DNA of 44,056 nucleotides from Pseudomonas lactucae (GCF_016937615.1 NZ_JAFHKI010000098.1:1-44056); one strand, 5' to 3'; positions 19,336-27,693 are shown, counted from the first letter of the stretch. Numbers and translations are program-made. Notes: generated from the sequence alone by a model not told the origin.

Positions 19336-19893
19336 ATGTTTCGTCGCATCGCTATGCTTGCCGTTGTCGTGCTGCTGGGCGGTTGTCAGACCAGCCAGGT
19401 CAACCACGATTTTGATGCCAGCCGAGATTTCGGCGCCTACCGCAGTTGGGCCTGGAAAGACCCGGCGTTGCAATACCGCCCCGATGATCCGCGTATCAGG
19501 AGTGACCTTACCGAACAACGCATCCGCCAGGCCGTTGGCGAACAACTCGACCAGCGCGGCCTGCGCCCGGCGGCGGCCGGCACCCGGGCTGACGTGAACG
19601 TGCAGGCCTACCTGATCGTCGAAGACCGTCAGCAACAAGTCACCACCAACTACGGCGGCGCCTGGGGCGGCCCGTGGAACGGCTACTGGGGCGCGCCGAT
19701 GTACAACGAAACGCGCAACATCACTTATAAGGTCGCCACCCTGCAGATCGACCTGCTCGACGGCAAGGACGGCAAACTGGTGTGGCGCGGCAGCGACGAA
19801 CAACTGATGAGCAGCACGCCCAACCCCGAGGATCGCAGCAACGCCATTCGCACCACGGTCGCCCGGATTCTCTCTGCCTATCCTCCACACTGA
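19336..19893 (+). CDS. DUF4136 lipoprotein (second of a tandem pair)
   Basis: This 185-residue lipoprotein has a short signal peptide with lipobox LGGC (Cys about 16). It is a paralogue of the gene before it: FDASRDFGAYRSWAWKD matches FDASAYPAP...YGAYRNWAWRN, and LDQRGLRPAAAGTRADVNVQAYL matches LDQRGLRPLHDTRAPDLLVSADV. Both carry a Gly/Tyr/Trp-rich loop and end in AYPP(R/H). The ATG at 19336 is used because TTTGGAG lies 6 bases upstream; the TTG at 19324 lies before that site. A 42-base gap separates the two genes, so they arose by duplication and are probably co-expressed. The function is unknown. Confidence 0.87.
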   Translation: MFRRIAMLAVVVLLGGCQTSQVNHDFDASRDFGAYRSWAWKDPALQYRPDDPRIRSDLTEQRIRQAVGEQLDQRGLRPAAAGTRADVNVQAYLIVEDRQQQVTTNYGGAWGGPWNGYWGAPMYNETRNITYKVATLQIDLLDGKDGKLVWRGSDEQLMSSTPNPEDRSNAIRTTVARILSAYPPH

Positions 19894-19911
19894 AGCTCAC
19901 TGCAAAACCTC

Positions 19912-19925
19912 TGTGGGAGGGGGCT
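19912..19925. repeat. Half REP sequence
   Basis: TGTGGGAGGGGGCT is one arm of the REP palindrome seen elsewhere in the window, without its partner. It lies in the 43-base gap between the convergent DUF4136 and MaoC genes, so it looks like a remnant. Confidence 0.6.
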
Positions 19926-19936
19926 CTGTCAGTCAT

Positions 19937-20788
19937 TCATGGGCTGATTGGCCGCCATTGACCGACCATATGTTCAATATCGCCCGCGCCTTTCAAGCAC
20001 AAATCACCACTGGAACCCGCAGCGCTGGCGAACAACACCACGTCGCCGGGCAGGCGCACCGGCTTCTTGAATTCGACCGCTATTTCGAGATTGGCGGCGG
20101 GCAGATGCTCAGCCAGGGCGGCGAGCGTGCGCGCCTTGTTCCACAGCCCATGGGCGATGGCCTGGGGGAAACCGAACAATTTTGCGCTCAGGGCGCTGAG
20201 GTGAATCGGGTTGTAATCGCCCGAGACACGCGCATAACGGCGGCCGATGTCGGCGGGGGCGCTCCAGCGGGCCAGTTCGCTGACCTGAGCAGGTATGGCG
20301 TGCGTGCCAGCCATTGTTTCGCCCTCGAGCTTCACACCTCGGCACAGCATGCGACTCTCGGCTTCCCACAGCGGGCCGAGGGAATCTTCAACGGTGGTCA
20401 CCAGGTCAAAGGTCGCGCCCTTGGCGTGAGGCAGCAGGTTTTGCGCGTGCACGCCAACGGACAGGTCACTGACGCTGCCCATCGGCCGATGAATGCGGAT
20501 CCGGTTGTTCAGGTGGACCAACCCCAACAGGGGAAAGGGGAAGCGCGGGTCGGTGAGCAGTTTCATCTGCAAACCGAACGCCAGAATGTGCGGGTAAGTG
20601 GGTGGCAACATAGGGCTGTCGATAAACCCGCAGACCTTGCGATAGGCCGCCACGTCCCTGGGATTGACGCTGACCCTGCAGCGCAAGCCCTGTTCCGGCA
20701 AGGTGCTGCCAGTGATCTTGCGTTTGAGCGCCGCGCGCCAATACAGCGGCGGCAGAAACGGGGTATTGCCCAAGGTTTGCCAATGCAT
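19937..20788 (-). CDS. MaoC family (R)-specific enoyl/hydroxyacyl thioester dehydratase, HtdX-like
   Basis: The 283-residue protein has a double hot-dog layout. Its C-terminal half carries the hydratase-2 motif SGDYNPIH (Ser189-His196), whose Asp and His are catalytic in MaoC/PhaJ-type enzymes. These interconvert (3R)-hydroxyacyl and trans-2-enoyl thioesters. The start is the ATG at 20788, giving MHWQTL; upstream codons of the same frame lie in the fabG gene. Only 2 bases separate it from the fabG-like stop, so the two form an operon. With the thiolase at 22239 it reproduces the HtdX/FabG4/FadA2 gene set of mycobacteria. Whether it acts on CoA or ACP substrates is not visible. Confidence 0.87.
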   Translation of the reverse strand: MHWQTLGNTPFLPPLYWRAALKRKITGSTLPEQGLRCRVSVNPRDVAAYRKVCGFIDSPMLPPTYPHILAFGLQMKLLTDPRFPFPLLGLVHLNNRIRIHRPMGSVSDLSVGVHAQNLLPHAKGATFDLVTTVEDSLGPLWEAESRMLCRGVKLEGETMAGTHAIPAQVSELARWSAPADIGRRYARVSGDYNPIHLSALSAKLFGFPQAIAHGLWNKARTLAALAEHLPAANLEIAVEFKKPVRLPGDVVLFASAAGSSGDLCLKGAGDIEHMVGQWRPISP

Positions 20789-20790
20789 GC

Positions 20791-22133
20791 TTATGCTCCC
20801 AGCAGACTTTGCCCACACACCCGCAGCGCTTGCCCGCTGACCGCACCGGAGCCCGGCTGAGCCAGCCACGCCACGGCCTCGGCGACGTCCTGCGGCACAC
20901 CGCCCTGGCCCAGCGAACTCATGCGCCGCCCGGCCTCACGCAGCGCGAATGGAATGTGCGCGGTCATCTGCGTTTCGATAAAGCCTGGGGCCACGGCGTT
21001 GATACTGATCCCGCGTTCCGCCAGCAGCGGTGCCCATGCCTGGGCCAGGCCAATCAAGCCCGCCTTGCTCGCGGCATAGTTGGTTTGCCCACGGTTACCG
21101 GCGATGCCGCTGATGGACGCGAGCAGCACCACGCGGGCGTTGTCGTGCAGGGCGCCACTGTCGAGCAGGGCCTGGGTCAGCACTTGGGGGGCGCTGAGGT
21201 TCACCGCCAGCACCGCGTCCCAGTATTCCGGCGTCATGTTGGCCAAGGTCTTGTCGCGAGTGATCCCGGCGTTGTGCACCAGGATGTCCAGGCCATCGGG
21301 CAGGTGTTCGATCAATTGGCCGGCGGCGTCTTCGGCGCAGATATCCAGCGGCACCGTGCGCGCCCCCAGTCGCGCGGCCAACGCTTCGAGATCGGCCTTG
21401 GCCTGGGGCACATCCAGCAGGATGACCTCGGCGCCATCGCGGGCCAGGGTTTCGGCGATGGACGCGCCGATGCCACGGGCCGCACCGGTAACCAGTGCTT
21501 TGCGACCCGCCAACGGGCGAGTCCAGTCCTCGACGGGCGTAGCGCAGGCCTGCAGGCGAATCACTTGGCCAGAGACGTACGCGCTTTTTGGCGAGAGAAA
21601 GAAGCGCAGCGCGCCTTCCAACTGGTCTTCGGCGCCGTCGCCGACATAGAGCAATTGCAACACCCCACCGTGGCGCAGCTCCTTGGCCAGCGAGCGGCTG
21701 AAGCCTTCGAGGGCGCGCTGGGCGCTGGCGGCAAACGGATCGTCGAGGCTTTCCGGAGCGCGGCCGAGGATCACCAGGTGCGCGCTGTTATCCAGGTTCT
21801 TCAGCAGCGGTTGGAAGAACTCGCGCAGTTGCTTGAGTTGGTCGGTGTGCTGCAGGTGGCTGGCGTCGAACACCACGGCCTTGAGCTTGGGACCGTGCCC
21901 GGGAATCCATGTCGACGTCTCGGTGCCATAGCTGTAAATGGCATCGGTGAGTTTGTTGGCAAACGCTGCACCCGGTTTACCAGCGCGCCGCCGCCCAGCA
22001 GCAGCGCACCGTCCACCGGGCGCAGGCGGCCTGCCTGCCAGCGTTCCAGGCGTACCGGTGACGGCAGGCCAAGGGCGGCGACCAGACGATGGCCGAGGCT
22101 TGAATTGGCGAAGTCGATATAACGGTCAGACAT
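20791..22133 (-). pseudogene. High-molecular-weight 3-oxoacyl reductase (FabG4-like), frameshifted
   Basis: Restoring one base gives a 447-residue SDR like PAO1 PA4786 and mycobacterial FabG4: an N-terminal flavodoxin-like domain and a C-terminal FabG domain. The first 57 residues (MSDRYIDFAN...LVNRVQR) are in one frame from the ATG at 22133. After position 21961 the sense continues in the next frame (FANKLTDAIYSYGTE, then KLKAVVFDASHL) to the stop at 20791. The catalytic part is complete: GAARGIG cofactor loop, NAGI, active-site Ser in LLASIS, and YAASK. Adding one T to the TTT run (minus strand) at 21961-21963 repairs the frame. As it stands, no full-length protein can be made unless an internal GTG (21876) starts the FabG part. 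Confidence 0.88.
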
Positions 22134-22238
22134 GGAACGCTCTCCGAAGGCTGGGGTTCAAAGGGTTGACCATCCCAGGGTAGCAGTCGTTCGACTAGGC
22201 TCAGTGATCAGGTCCATAACAGACAAAGGGAGCTTTCC

Positions 22239-23525
22239 ATGACTCAATTGCGCCGTGTGGCGATCATTGGCGGTAACCGCATTCCGTTCGCCCGCTCCAA
22301 TGGCCCCTATGCCACGGCGAGCAACCAGGCGATGCTGACGGCGGCGCTGGAGGGCCTGATCGAACGCTACAACCTGCACGGCCTGCGCATGGGCGAAGTG
22401 GCCGCCGGCGCCGTGCTCAAGCACTCGCGTGACTTCAACCTCACTCGCGAATGCGTGTTGGGCTCGCGCCTGTCGCCGCAAACCCCGGCCTATGACATTC
22501 AGCAGGCGTGCGGCACCGGGCTGGAAGCGGCGTTGCTGGTGGCCAACAAGATTGCGTTAGGCCAGATCGAATGCGGCATTGCGGGCGGGGTGGACACCAC
22601 GTCCGACGCGCCGATCGGCGTGAATGAAGGGCTGCGCAAGATTCTGCTGCAGGCCAATCGCAGCAAATCCATGGCGGATAAATTAAAACTCCTGTTACAG
22701 CTTCGTCCCCATCACCTCAAGCCCGAACTGCCGCGCAACGGCGAGCCGCGCACCGGGTTGTCCATGGGCCAGCATTGTGAATTGATGGCGCAGACCTGGC
22801 AGATCCCGCGTGCCGAGCAGGACCAGCTTGCACTTGAGAGTCACCAGAAAATGGCCGCGTCCTACGCTGAGGGCTGGCACAACGATTTGCTCACACCGTT
22901 CCTGGGCCTGACCCGTGACAACAACCTGCGTCCCGACCTGACCCTGGAAAAACTCGCCGCGCTCAAACCCGCGTTCGAACGCAGTGAAAAGGGCACCCTC
23001 ACCGCCGGCAACTCCACGCCGCTCACCGATGGTGCATCCCTGGTGCTGCTGGGCAGCGAAGCCTGGGCCAAGGCGCGTGGTTTGCCGATCCTGGCCTATC
23101 TGCGTGATGGCGAAGCGGCGGCGGTGGATTTCGTCAACGGTGCCGAAGGCCTGCTGATGGCGCCGGTGTACGCCGTGCCGCGCCTGCTGGCGAGGAATGG
23201 TCTGACGCTGCAGGACTTCGATTACTACGAGATTCATGAAGCCTTCGCTGCCCAAGTGTTGTGCACGCTCAAGGCATGGGAAGATGCGGACTACTGCAAG
23301 ACCCGCCTGGGGCTGGACGCGCCGCTGGGTGCCATTGATCGCAGCCGCTTGAATGTGAAGGGCAGTTCCCTGGCCGCCGGGCATCCTTTCGCGGCCACGG
23401 GTGGGCGTATCGTCGCCAGTCTGGCCAAGCTGCTGGACGTGGCGGGCAAAGGGCGCGGGTTGATTTCGATCTGCGCCGCCGGTGGGCAGGGCGTCACGGC
23501 AATCATTGAGCGTGATTACCCGTGA
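22239..23525 (+). CDS. Acetyl-CoA C-acetyltransferase (FadA2-like thiolase)
   Basis: This 428-residue thiolase condenses two acyl-CoA units or cleaves 3-ketoacyl-CoA. The nucleophile is Cys91 (QQACGTGLEAA). The conserved His loops are YYEIHEAFAAQ and LAAGHPFAATGGR, and the second catalytic Cys lies in SICAAGGQG. AAAGGGAG precedes the ATG. It is divergent from the FabG4-like/MaoC operon across a 105-base gap, which must carry both promoters. The same gene set occurs at PAO1 PA4785-PA4786. It probably supplies or consumes 3-ketoacyl-CoA for the reductase and dehydratase next door; direction (degradation or synthesis) is not evident. Confidence 0.92.
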   Translation: MTQLRRVAIIGGNRIPFARSNGPYATASNQAMLTAALEGLIERYNLHGLRMGEVAAGAVLKHSRDFNLTRECVLGSRLSPQTPAYDIQQACGTGLEAALLVANKIALGQIECGIAGGVDTTSDAPIGVNEGLRKILLQANRSKSMADKLKLLLQLRPHHLKPELPRNGEPRTGLSMGQHCELMAQTWQIPRAEQDQLALESHQKMAASYAEGWHNDLLTPFLGLTRDNNLRPDLTLEKLAALKPAFERSEKGTLTAGNSTPLTDGASLVLLGSEAWAKARGLPILAYLRDGEAAAVDFVNGAEGLLMAPVYAVPRLLARNGLTLQDFDYYEIHEAFAAQVLCTLKAWEDADYCKTRLGLDAPLGAIDRSRLNVKGSSLAAGHPFAATGGRIVASLAKLLDVAGKGRGLISICAAGGQGVTAIIERDYP

Positions 23526-23649
23526 AACTGGCATATAGGATGCATTCTTGAGTGGTCAAAGGTCGGTCGCCTCTCCCCCCGGCGGGCCGATTGCCGTATA
23601 ACGAGTGCCATACGCGTATTTGGTAATAAAGGACCCACAATAAAAGCTG

Positions 23650-24549
23650 ATGAAGACTCCTAAACGCATTGAGCCCTTGATCGAGGACGGTCTGGTCGAC
23701 GAAGTGCTGCGCCCACTCATGAGTGGTAAAGAAGCAGCTGTTTATGTGGTGCGCTGCGGCAACGAACTGCGTTGCGCCAAGGTTTACAAGGAGGCGAACA
23801 AACGAAGTTTTCGTCAGGCGTCCGAATACCAGGAAGGCCGCAAGGTCCGCAACAGCCGTCAGGCCCGGGCCATGGCCAAGGGTTCCAAGTTCGGCAAGAA
23901 AGAAACCGAGGATGCCTGGCAGAACGCTGAAGTCGCGGCGTTGTTCCGCCTGGCGGGTGCGGGCGTTCGCGTGCCCAAGCCCTACGATTTCCTGGAAGGC
24001 GTGCTGCTGATGGAGCTGGTGGCCGACGAGTACGGCGATGCAGCGCCGCGTCTGAATGACGTGACATTGGACCCGGACCAGGCGCGCGAATACCACGCCT
24101 TCCTGATTTCCCAGATCGTGCTGATGCTGTGTACCGGCCTGGTGCACGGTGACTTGTCCGAGTTCAACGTGCTGCTCACGCCCACTGGCCCGGTGATCAT
24201 CGACCTGCCCCAGGCGGTGGATGCGGCCGGCAACAACCACGCGTTCAGCATGCTGGAGCGGGATGTGGGCAACATGGCCTCCTACTTCGGGCGTTTTGCC
24301 CCGGAGTTGAAGAAGACCAAGTACGCCAAGGAAATGTGGGCACTGTACGAAGCCGGCACCTTGCACCCGGCCAGCATCTTGACCGGCGAGTTCGATGAGC
24401 CGGAAGAATTGGCGGACGTGGGCGGTGTGATCCGCGAGATCGAAGCGGCGCGTTTGGATGAAGAGCGTCGTCAGGCGATTCGGGCTGCGGATGATGCGCC
24501 GGCGAGCAAAGCGTCCGAAGAGCCACCGCCTCCGCCTTGGATGCAGTGA
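23650..24549 (+). CDS. RIO family serine protein kinase
   Basis: This 299-residue atypical protein kinase has the RIO1-like layout. The ATP loop is SGKEAAVY (25-32) and the ATP-contacting lysine is Lys44 (CAKVYK). The catalytic loop is HGDLSEFN (166-173, Asp168 and Asn173), and the metal-binding Asp185 is in IDLPQ, the RIO counterpart of DFG. The last 35 residues are charged, then Pro-rich (PPPPPWMQ). RIO kinases act in ribosome maturation in eukaryotes and archaea; bacterial ones are little studied. It occupies the place of PAO1 PA4780, close to cueR (PA4778). The nearest strong Shine-Dalgarno (AAAGGA) is about 15 bases before the ATG, unusually far. Confidence 0.9.
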   Translation: MKTPKRIEPLIEDGLVDEVLRPLMSGKEAAVYVVRCGNELRCAKVYKEANKRSFRQASEYQEGRKVRNSRQARAMAKGSKFGKKETEDAWQNAEVAALFRLAGAGVRVPKPYDFLEGVLLMELVADEYGDAAPRLNDVTLDPDQAREYHAFLISQIVLMLCTGLVHGDLSEFNVLLTPTGPVIIDLPQAVDAAGNNHAFSMLERDVGNMASYFGRFAPELKKTKYAKEMWALYEAGTLHPASILTGEFDEPEELADVGGVIREIEAARLDEERRQAIRAADDAPASKASEEPPPPPWMQ

Positions 24550-24576
24550 TCTCCCAGCAAATGGAGATCTGAAAGA

Positions 24577-24619
24577 TGTGGGTGGGGCGGTGCGACGATT
24601 CGACTTGTCCCTCCCACAT
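24577..24619. repeat. REPIN-like hairpin between RIO kinase and cueR
   Basis: TGTGGGTGGGGCGG at the left pairs with TCCCTCCCACA at the right (one to two mismatches) around a central TGCGACGATTCGACTTG. Its size and the two outward arms are those of a short REPIN rather than a singlet. It sits at the tail-to-tail junction of the RIO kinase and cueR genes. Confidence 0.72.
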
Positions 24620-24646
24620 TGGGTTTTGTGTGGTCAGTTACACCCC

Positions 24647-25048
24647 TCAGGCGCAGCAGCTTCCAGACGCCAACTCTTTGAGAATCGGGCAATCCGGTCG
24701 ATCATCGCCGTGGCAGTGTTCCACCAGGTCCTGCAACGTGTCGCGCAGTTGCCCCAGTTCCACAATTTTCTGATTCAACTCCTCGATATGCTGGCGCGCC
24801 AAGGCTTTCACATCGGCGCTGGCCCGTTGCCGGTCCTGCCACAGGGTCAGCAGTTTGCCGACCTCTTCCAATGAAAAGCCCAGATCCCGCGAGCGCTTGA
24901 TAAACGCCAGGGTGTGCAGGTCCTCCGCGCCGTACACGCGGTAACCGCTGTCGGTACGGTGGGCGGCCTTGAGCAGGCCTATGGACTCGTAGTAGCGAAT
25001 CATCTTTGCACTCAGCCCGCTCTGTCGGGCGGCTTGGCCGATGTTCAT
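24647..25048 (-). CDS. cueR: Cu(I)-responsive MerR-family regulator CueR
   Basis: This 133-residue protein has an N-terminal MerR winged helix (MNIGQAARQSGLSAKMIRYYE), a dimerisation helix, and a metal loop with Cys112 and Cys120 (CHGDDRPDC), the exact spacing of CueR. Ser77 marks a monovalent-metal (Cu/Ag) sensor. It ends in a Cys pair (SCCA). CueR untwists promoters with a 19-base spacer when Cu(I) binds. Its ATG overlaps the copA stop (ATGA), so cueR is the last gene of a copA-cueR operon. It is therefore made along with its own target, a positive feedback arrangement. Confidence 0.95.
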   Translation of the reverse strand: MNIGQAARQSGLSAKMIRYYESIGLLKAAHRTDSGYRVYGAEDLHTLAFIKRSRDLGFSLEEVGKLLTLWQDRQRASADVKALARQHIEELNQKIVELGQLRDTLQDLVEHCHGDDRPDCPILKELASGSCCA

Positions 25049-27246
25049 GGGCGTTGATCCTCCAGGTCCTTGGGCTTCCAGGTTTTGAGCAGCAATGCAT
25101 TGCTCACCACGCTGACGCTGGACAAGGCCATGGCCGCGCCCGCGAGTACTGGGTTGAGCAGGCCGAACGCGGCCAGGGGAATGCCGATCAAGTTATACAC
25201 AAAGGCCCAGAACAGGTTCTGGCGGATCTTTGCGTAGGTTTTGCGGCTGATCTCCAGCGCGGCGGGTACCAGGCGAGGGTCGCCGCGCATCAGGGTGATC
25301 CCGGCCGCGTGCATGGCCACATCGGTGCCGCCGCCCATGGCGATGCCGATATCGGCGGCGGCCAGGGCCGGGGCGTCGTTGATGCCGTCGCCGACCATGG
25401 CCACCACAGCGGTTTTTTTCAGTTCGGCGACGGTGGCGGCTTTGTCGGCGGGCAGTACTTCGGCGTGTACATCGTCGATGCCCAGCGCCTGCGCGACCAC
25501 TCGGGCGCTGCCGCGATTATCGCCGGTGAGCAAGTGGCTGCTGATATTGCGTGCCTTGAGTTGAGTCACCGCTTGCAGCGCGCCGGGCTTGAGGGTGTCG
25601 CCAAAGGCGAACAGCCCCAGCACCTTGGGCTGCGCGCCTTGTTCAAGCAGCCACGACAGGGTGCGGCCTTCGGCCTCCCAGTCTTGGGCGCGGGTAGCCA
25701 GGTCGCCGGCGCTCAAGCCGCTCTCTTGCAACAAGCGGTGGTTGCCCAGGGCCAGTCGCCGGCCGTCGAGGGTGCCGGCGATGCCGCGTCCGGTCAGGGA
25801 TTGGCTGGCGCTCACATCCGCGACCGTCAGCCCTCGTTCGTCGCAGGCGTCCAGCACTGCCTTGGCCAACGGGTGTTCGCTGCCGCGTTGCAGCGCGCCG
25901 GCCTGTTGCAGCAGCAGGGCTTCATTGCCATCCACTGCGGCCAAATGGGCGATTTTCGGTGCGCCGGAGGTGAGGGTGCCGGTCTTGTCGAACACCACGG
26001 CGCTCACTTCATGGGCACGTTCCAGAGCTTCGGCGTCCTTGATCAGGATGCCGTAGCGGGCGGCGACGCCGGTGCCGGCCATGATCGCAGTCGGGGTGGC
26101 CAGCCCAAGGGCGCAAGGGCAGGCGATCACCAGGACCGCCACGGCATTGATGATCGCGGTTTCCAGCGGGGCGCCGTACAGCCACCAGCCCACCAGGGTG
26201 ATCAATGCCAGCACCAGCACCGCCGGTACGAACACCTGGCTGACTTTATCCACCAGTTTCTGAATCGGCGCCTTGGCGGCCTGGGCGTCTTCCACCAGAC
26301 GAATGATCCGCGCCAATACGCTTTCGGCACCCAGCGCGGTGGTGCGCACCAGCAGGCGACCATCGCCATTGATGGCGCCGCCAGTGACCTTATCGCCGGG
26401 TTGTTTGGGCACCGGCAGGCTTTCGCCGCTGATCAACGCCTCGTCGGCGTGGCTTTGACCTTCGATCACTTCACCGTCCACCGGGAAGCGTTCGCCGGGC
26501 TTGACCAATACCCGGTCATCCAGCTTCAGTGCGCTGATGGCAACCTCTTCTTCGTGACCGTCCTGCACGCGAATCGCGCGTTCAGGACGCAGAGCTTCCA
26601 GCGCACGGATAGCGCTGGCGGTCTGGCGTTTGGCGCGGCTTTCCAGGTATTTACCCAGCAGCACCAGGGCAATCACCACGGCCGAGGCTTCAAAGTACAG
26701 GTGCGGCATGCTGTCGGTGGGGGCGGTGAGCCATTCATAGATACTCAGGCCGTAACCGGCGCTGGTGCCGATGGCCACCAGCAAGTCCATATTGCCGGCA
26801 CCGGCGCGTACGGCTTTCCAGGCCGCTGTATAAAAGCGCGCACCGAAGATGAATTGCACGGGAGTGGCCAGGGCGAATTGCACCCAGGCGGGCAACATCC
26901 AATGCACGCCGAAGGGTTGCACCAGCATCGGCAATACCAGCGGCAATGCCAGCGCAATGGCCAGCAACAGCGCCCAGCGCTCGCGGTGCAGTCGCTGGGC
27001 CTGGTGGGCGTCGGTAACGGTTTCGCTTTGGGGCAGGGTGGCGGTGTAGCCGGCTTTGTCGACGGCAGCGATCAACACCGCGGGGTCCATCTGGCCGAGT
27101 ACTTCAACATGGGCGCGTTCGTTGGCCAGGTTGACGCTGACGCTTTGCACCCCCGGCACCTTGCCCAATGCGCGCTCGACACGCCCGGCACAGCTGGCGC
27201 AGGTCATGCCGCTGATGGGCAGGTCAAAGGTGGTGGATCCATTCAT
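25045..27246 (-). CDS. copA: Cu(I)-exporting P1B-type ATPase CopA
   Basis: This inner-membrane ATPase of 733 residues pumps Cu(I) out of the cytoplasm. There is one N-terminal metal-binding domain with GMTCASC (about 13-19). Eight membrane helices are expected, with the transport site CPC in VIACPCALGLATP. The actuator loop reads SGES instead of TGES, the phosphorylation site is DKTGTLT, and the SEHPLAKA and GDGINDAPALAAAD motifs are intact. GGAGG precedes the ATG at 27246. A CueR-type promoter lies 30-61 bases upstream. copZ, the matching chaperone, is nearby on the other strand. Confidence 0.95.
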   Translation of the reverse strand: MNGSTTFDLPISGMTCASCAGRVERALGKVPGVQSVSVNLANERAHVEVLGQMDPAVLIAAVDKAGYTATLPQSETVTDAHQAQRLHRERWALLLAIALALPLVLPMLVQPFGVHWMLPAWVQFALATPVQFIFGARFYTAAWKAVRAGAGNMDLLVAIGTSAGYGLSIYEWLTAPTDSMPHLYFEASAVVIALVLLGKYLESRAKRQTASAIRALEALRPERAIRVQDGHEEEVAISALKLDDRVLVKPGERFPVDGEVIEGQSHADEALISGESLPVPKQPGDKVTGGAINGDGRLLVRTTALGAESVLARIIRLVEDAQAAKAPIQKLVDKVSQVFVPAVLVLALITLVGWWLYGAPLETAIINAVAVLVIACPCALGLATPTAIMAGTGVAARYGILIKDAEALERAHEVSAVVFDKTGTLTSGAPKIAHLAAVDGNEALLLQQAGALQRGSEHPLAKAVLDACDERGLTVADVSASQSLTGRGIAGTLDGRRLALGNHRLLQESGLSAGDLATRAQDWEAEGRTLSWLLEQGAQPKVLGLFAFGDTLKPGALQAVTQLKARNISSHLLTGDNRGSARVVAQALGIDDVHAEVLPADKAATVAELKKTAVVAMVGDGINDAPALAAADIGIAMGGGTDVAMHAAGITLMRGDPRLVPAALEISRKTYAKIRQNLFWAFVYNLIGIPLAAFGLLNPVLAGAAMALSSVSVVSNALLLKTWKPKDLEDQRP

Positions 27247-27275
27247 GGGGCGGTCCTCCAGAAGAAGTTGCGCCT

Positions 27276-27307
27276 AGGATCAACCTTGACCTGTGGGGAA
27301 GGTCAAG
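27276..27307 (-). promoter_or_regulatory. CueR-type promoter/operator of copA
   Basis: On the minus strand a -35 TTGACC (27306-27301) and a weak -10 GATCCT (27281-27276) are 19 bases apart, the long spacer of MerR-family promoters. The arms CTTGACC (27285-27291) and GGTCAAG (27301-27307) make a 7-9-7 inverted repeat. The arm sequence differs from the copZ operator (CCTTGCCA), so affinity may differ. It sits only 6 bases from the stop of the upstream small gene. Confidence 0.75.
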
Positions 27308-27312
27308 CGTCT

Positions 27313-27693
27313 TCAGTATTCCAGTGCAGCGGGCTTGAGGTACATGCCGTCCGGGCCTTGGGCGATACGCAACTTGCGCACTTCACCGACCTTGAGCTTG
27401 ATGTTTTGCGCCGGCGGCGCCAGCAGGCCTGGAAGGCATCCGGGTGCCTGGCCCGGCAGGAGCTTCAAGCGCAACGACAGATCGCCCGCCGGCAAGTTGA
27501 ACGAGGTGGCCTGCTCCTGGAACAGCCGCCCTGCCAACTGGTCATTGAGGTACAGGCCGATCTCACAGTTGGTCAGTACTTCCAGGCGCTCCCGGGAAAT
27601 AATCAGGACCGCATAGTCTTCGGCGGCGCTGGCCAGGGGCGCAGCGGCAGACAAGCTCATCAGGCCGACAAGGCCAAAAAACGACCAGCGCAT
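27313..27693 (-). CDS. Secreted small protein of unknown function in the copper cluster
   Basis: This 126-residue protein has a signal peptide (MRWSFFGLVGLMSLSAAAPLASA, cleavage after ASA about residue 23) and a mature periplasmic part of about 100 residues, probably beta-rich. It has only two cysteines, Cys43 (TNCEIGLYLN) and Cys86 (PGCLPG), which may form a disulfide or bind metal. I do not recognise a named family. CGGAG precedes the ATG. It lies upstream of copA-cueR on the same strand and divergent from copZ, flanked on both sides by CueR-type operators. A role in copper handling is inferred from place only. Confidence 0.78.
   Translation of the reverse strand: MRWSFFGLVGLMSLSAAAPLASAAEDYAVLIISRERLEVLTNCEIGLYLNDQLAGRLFQEQATSFNLPAGDLSLRLKLLPGQAPGCLPGLLAPPAQNIKLKVGEVRKLRIAQGPDGMYLKPAALEY

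Noticed and set aside
23503..24366. 287-codon minus-strand frame opposite the RIO kinase gene
   Set aside because: The RIO kinase has complete catalytic motifs. The opposite frame is a His/Gln/Val-rich shadow without a ribosome site.
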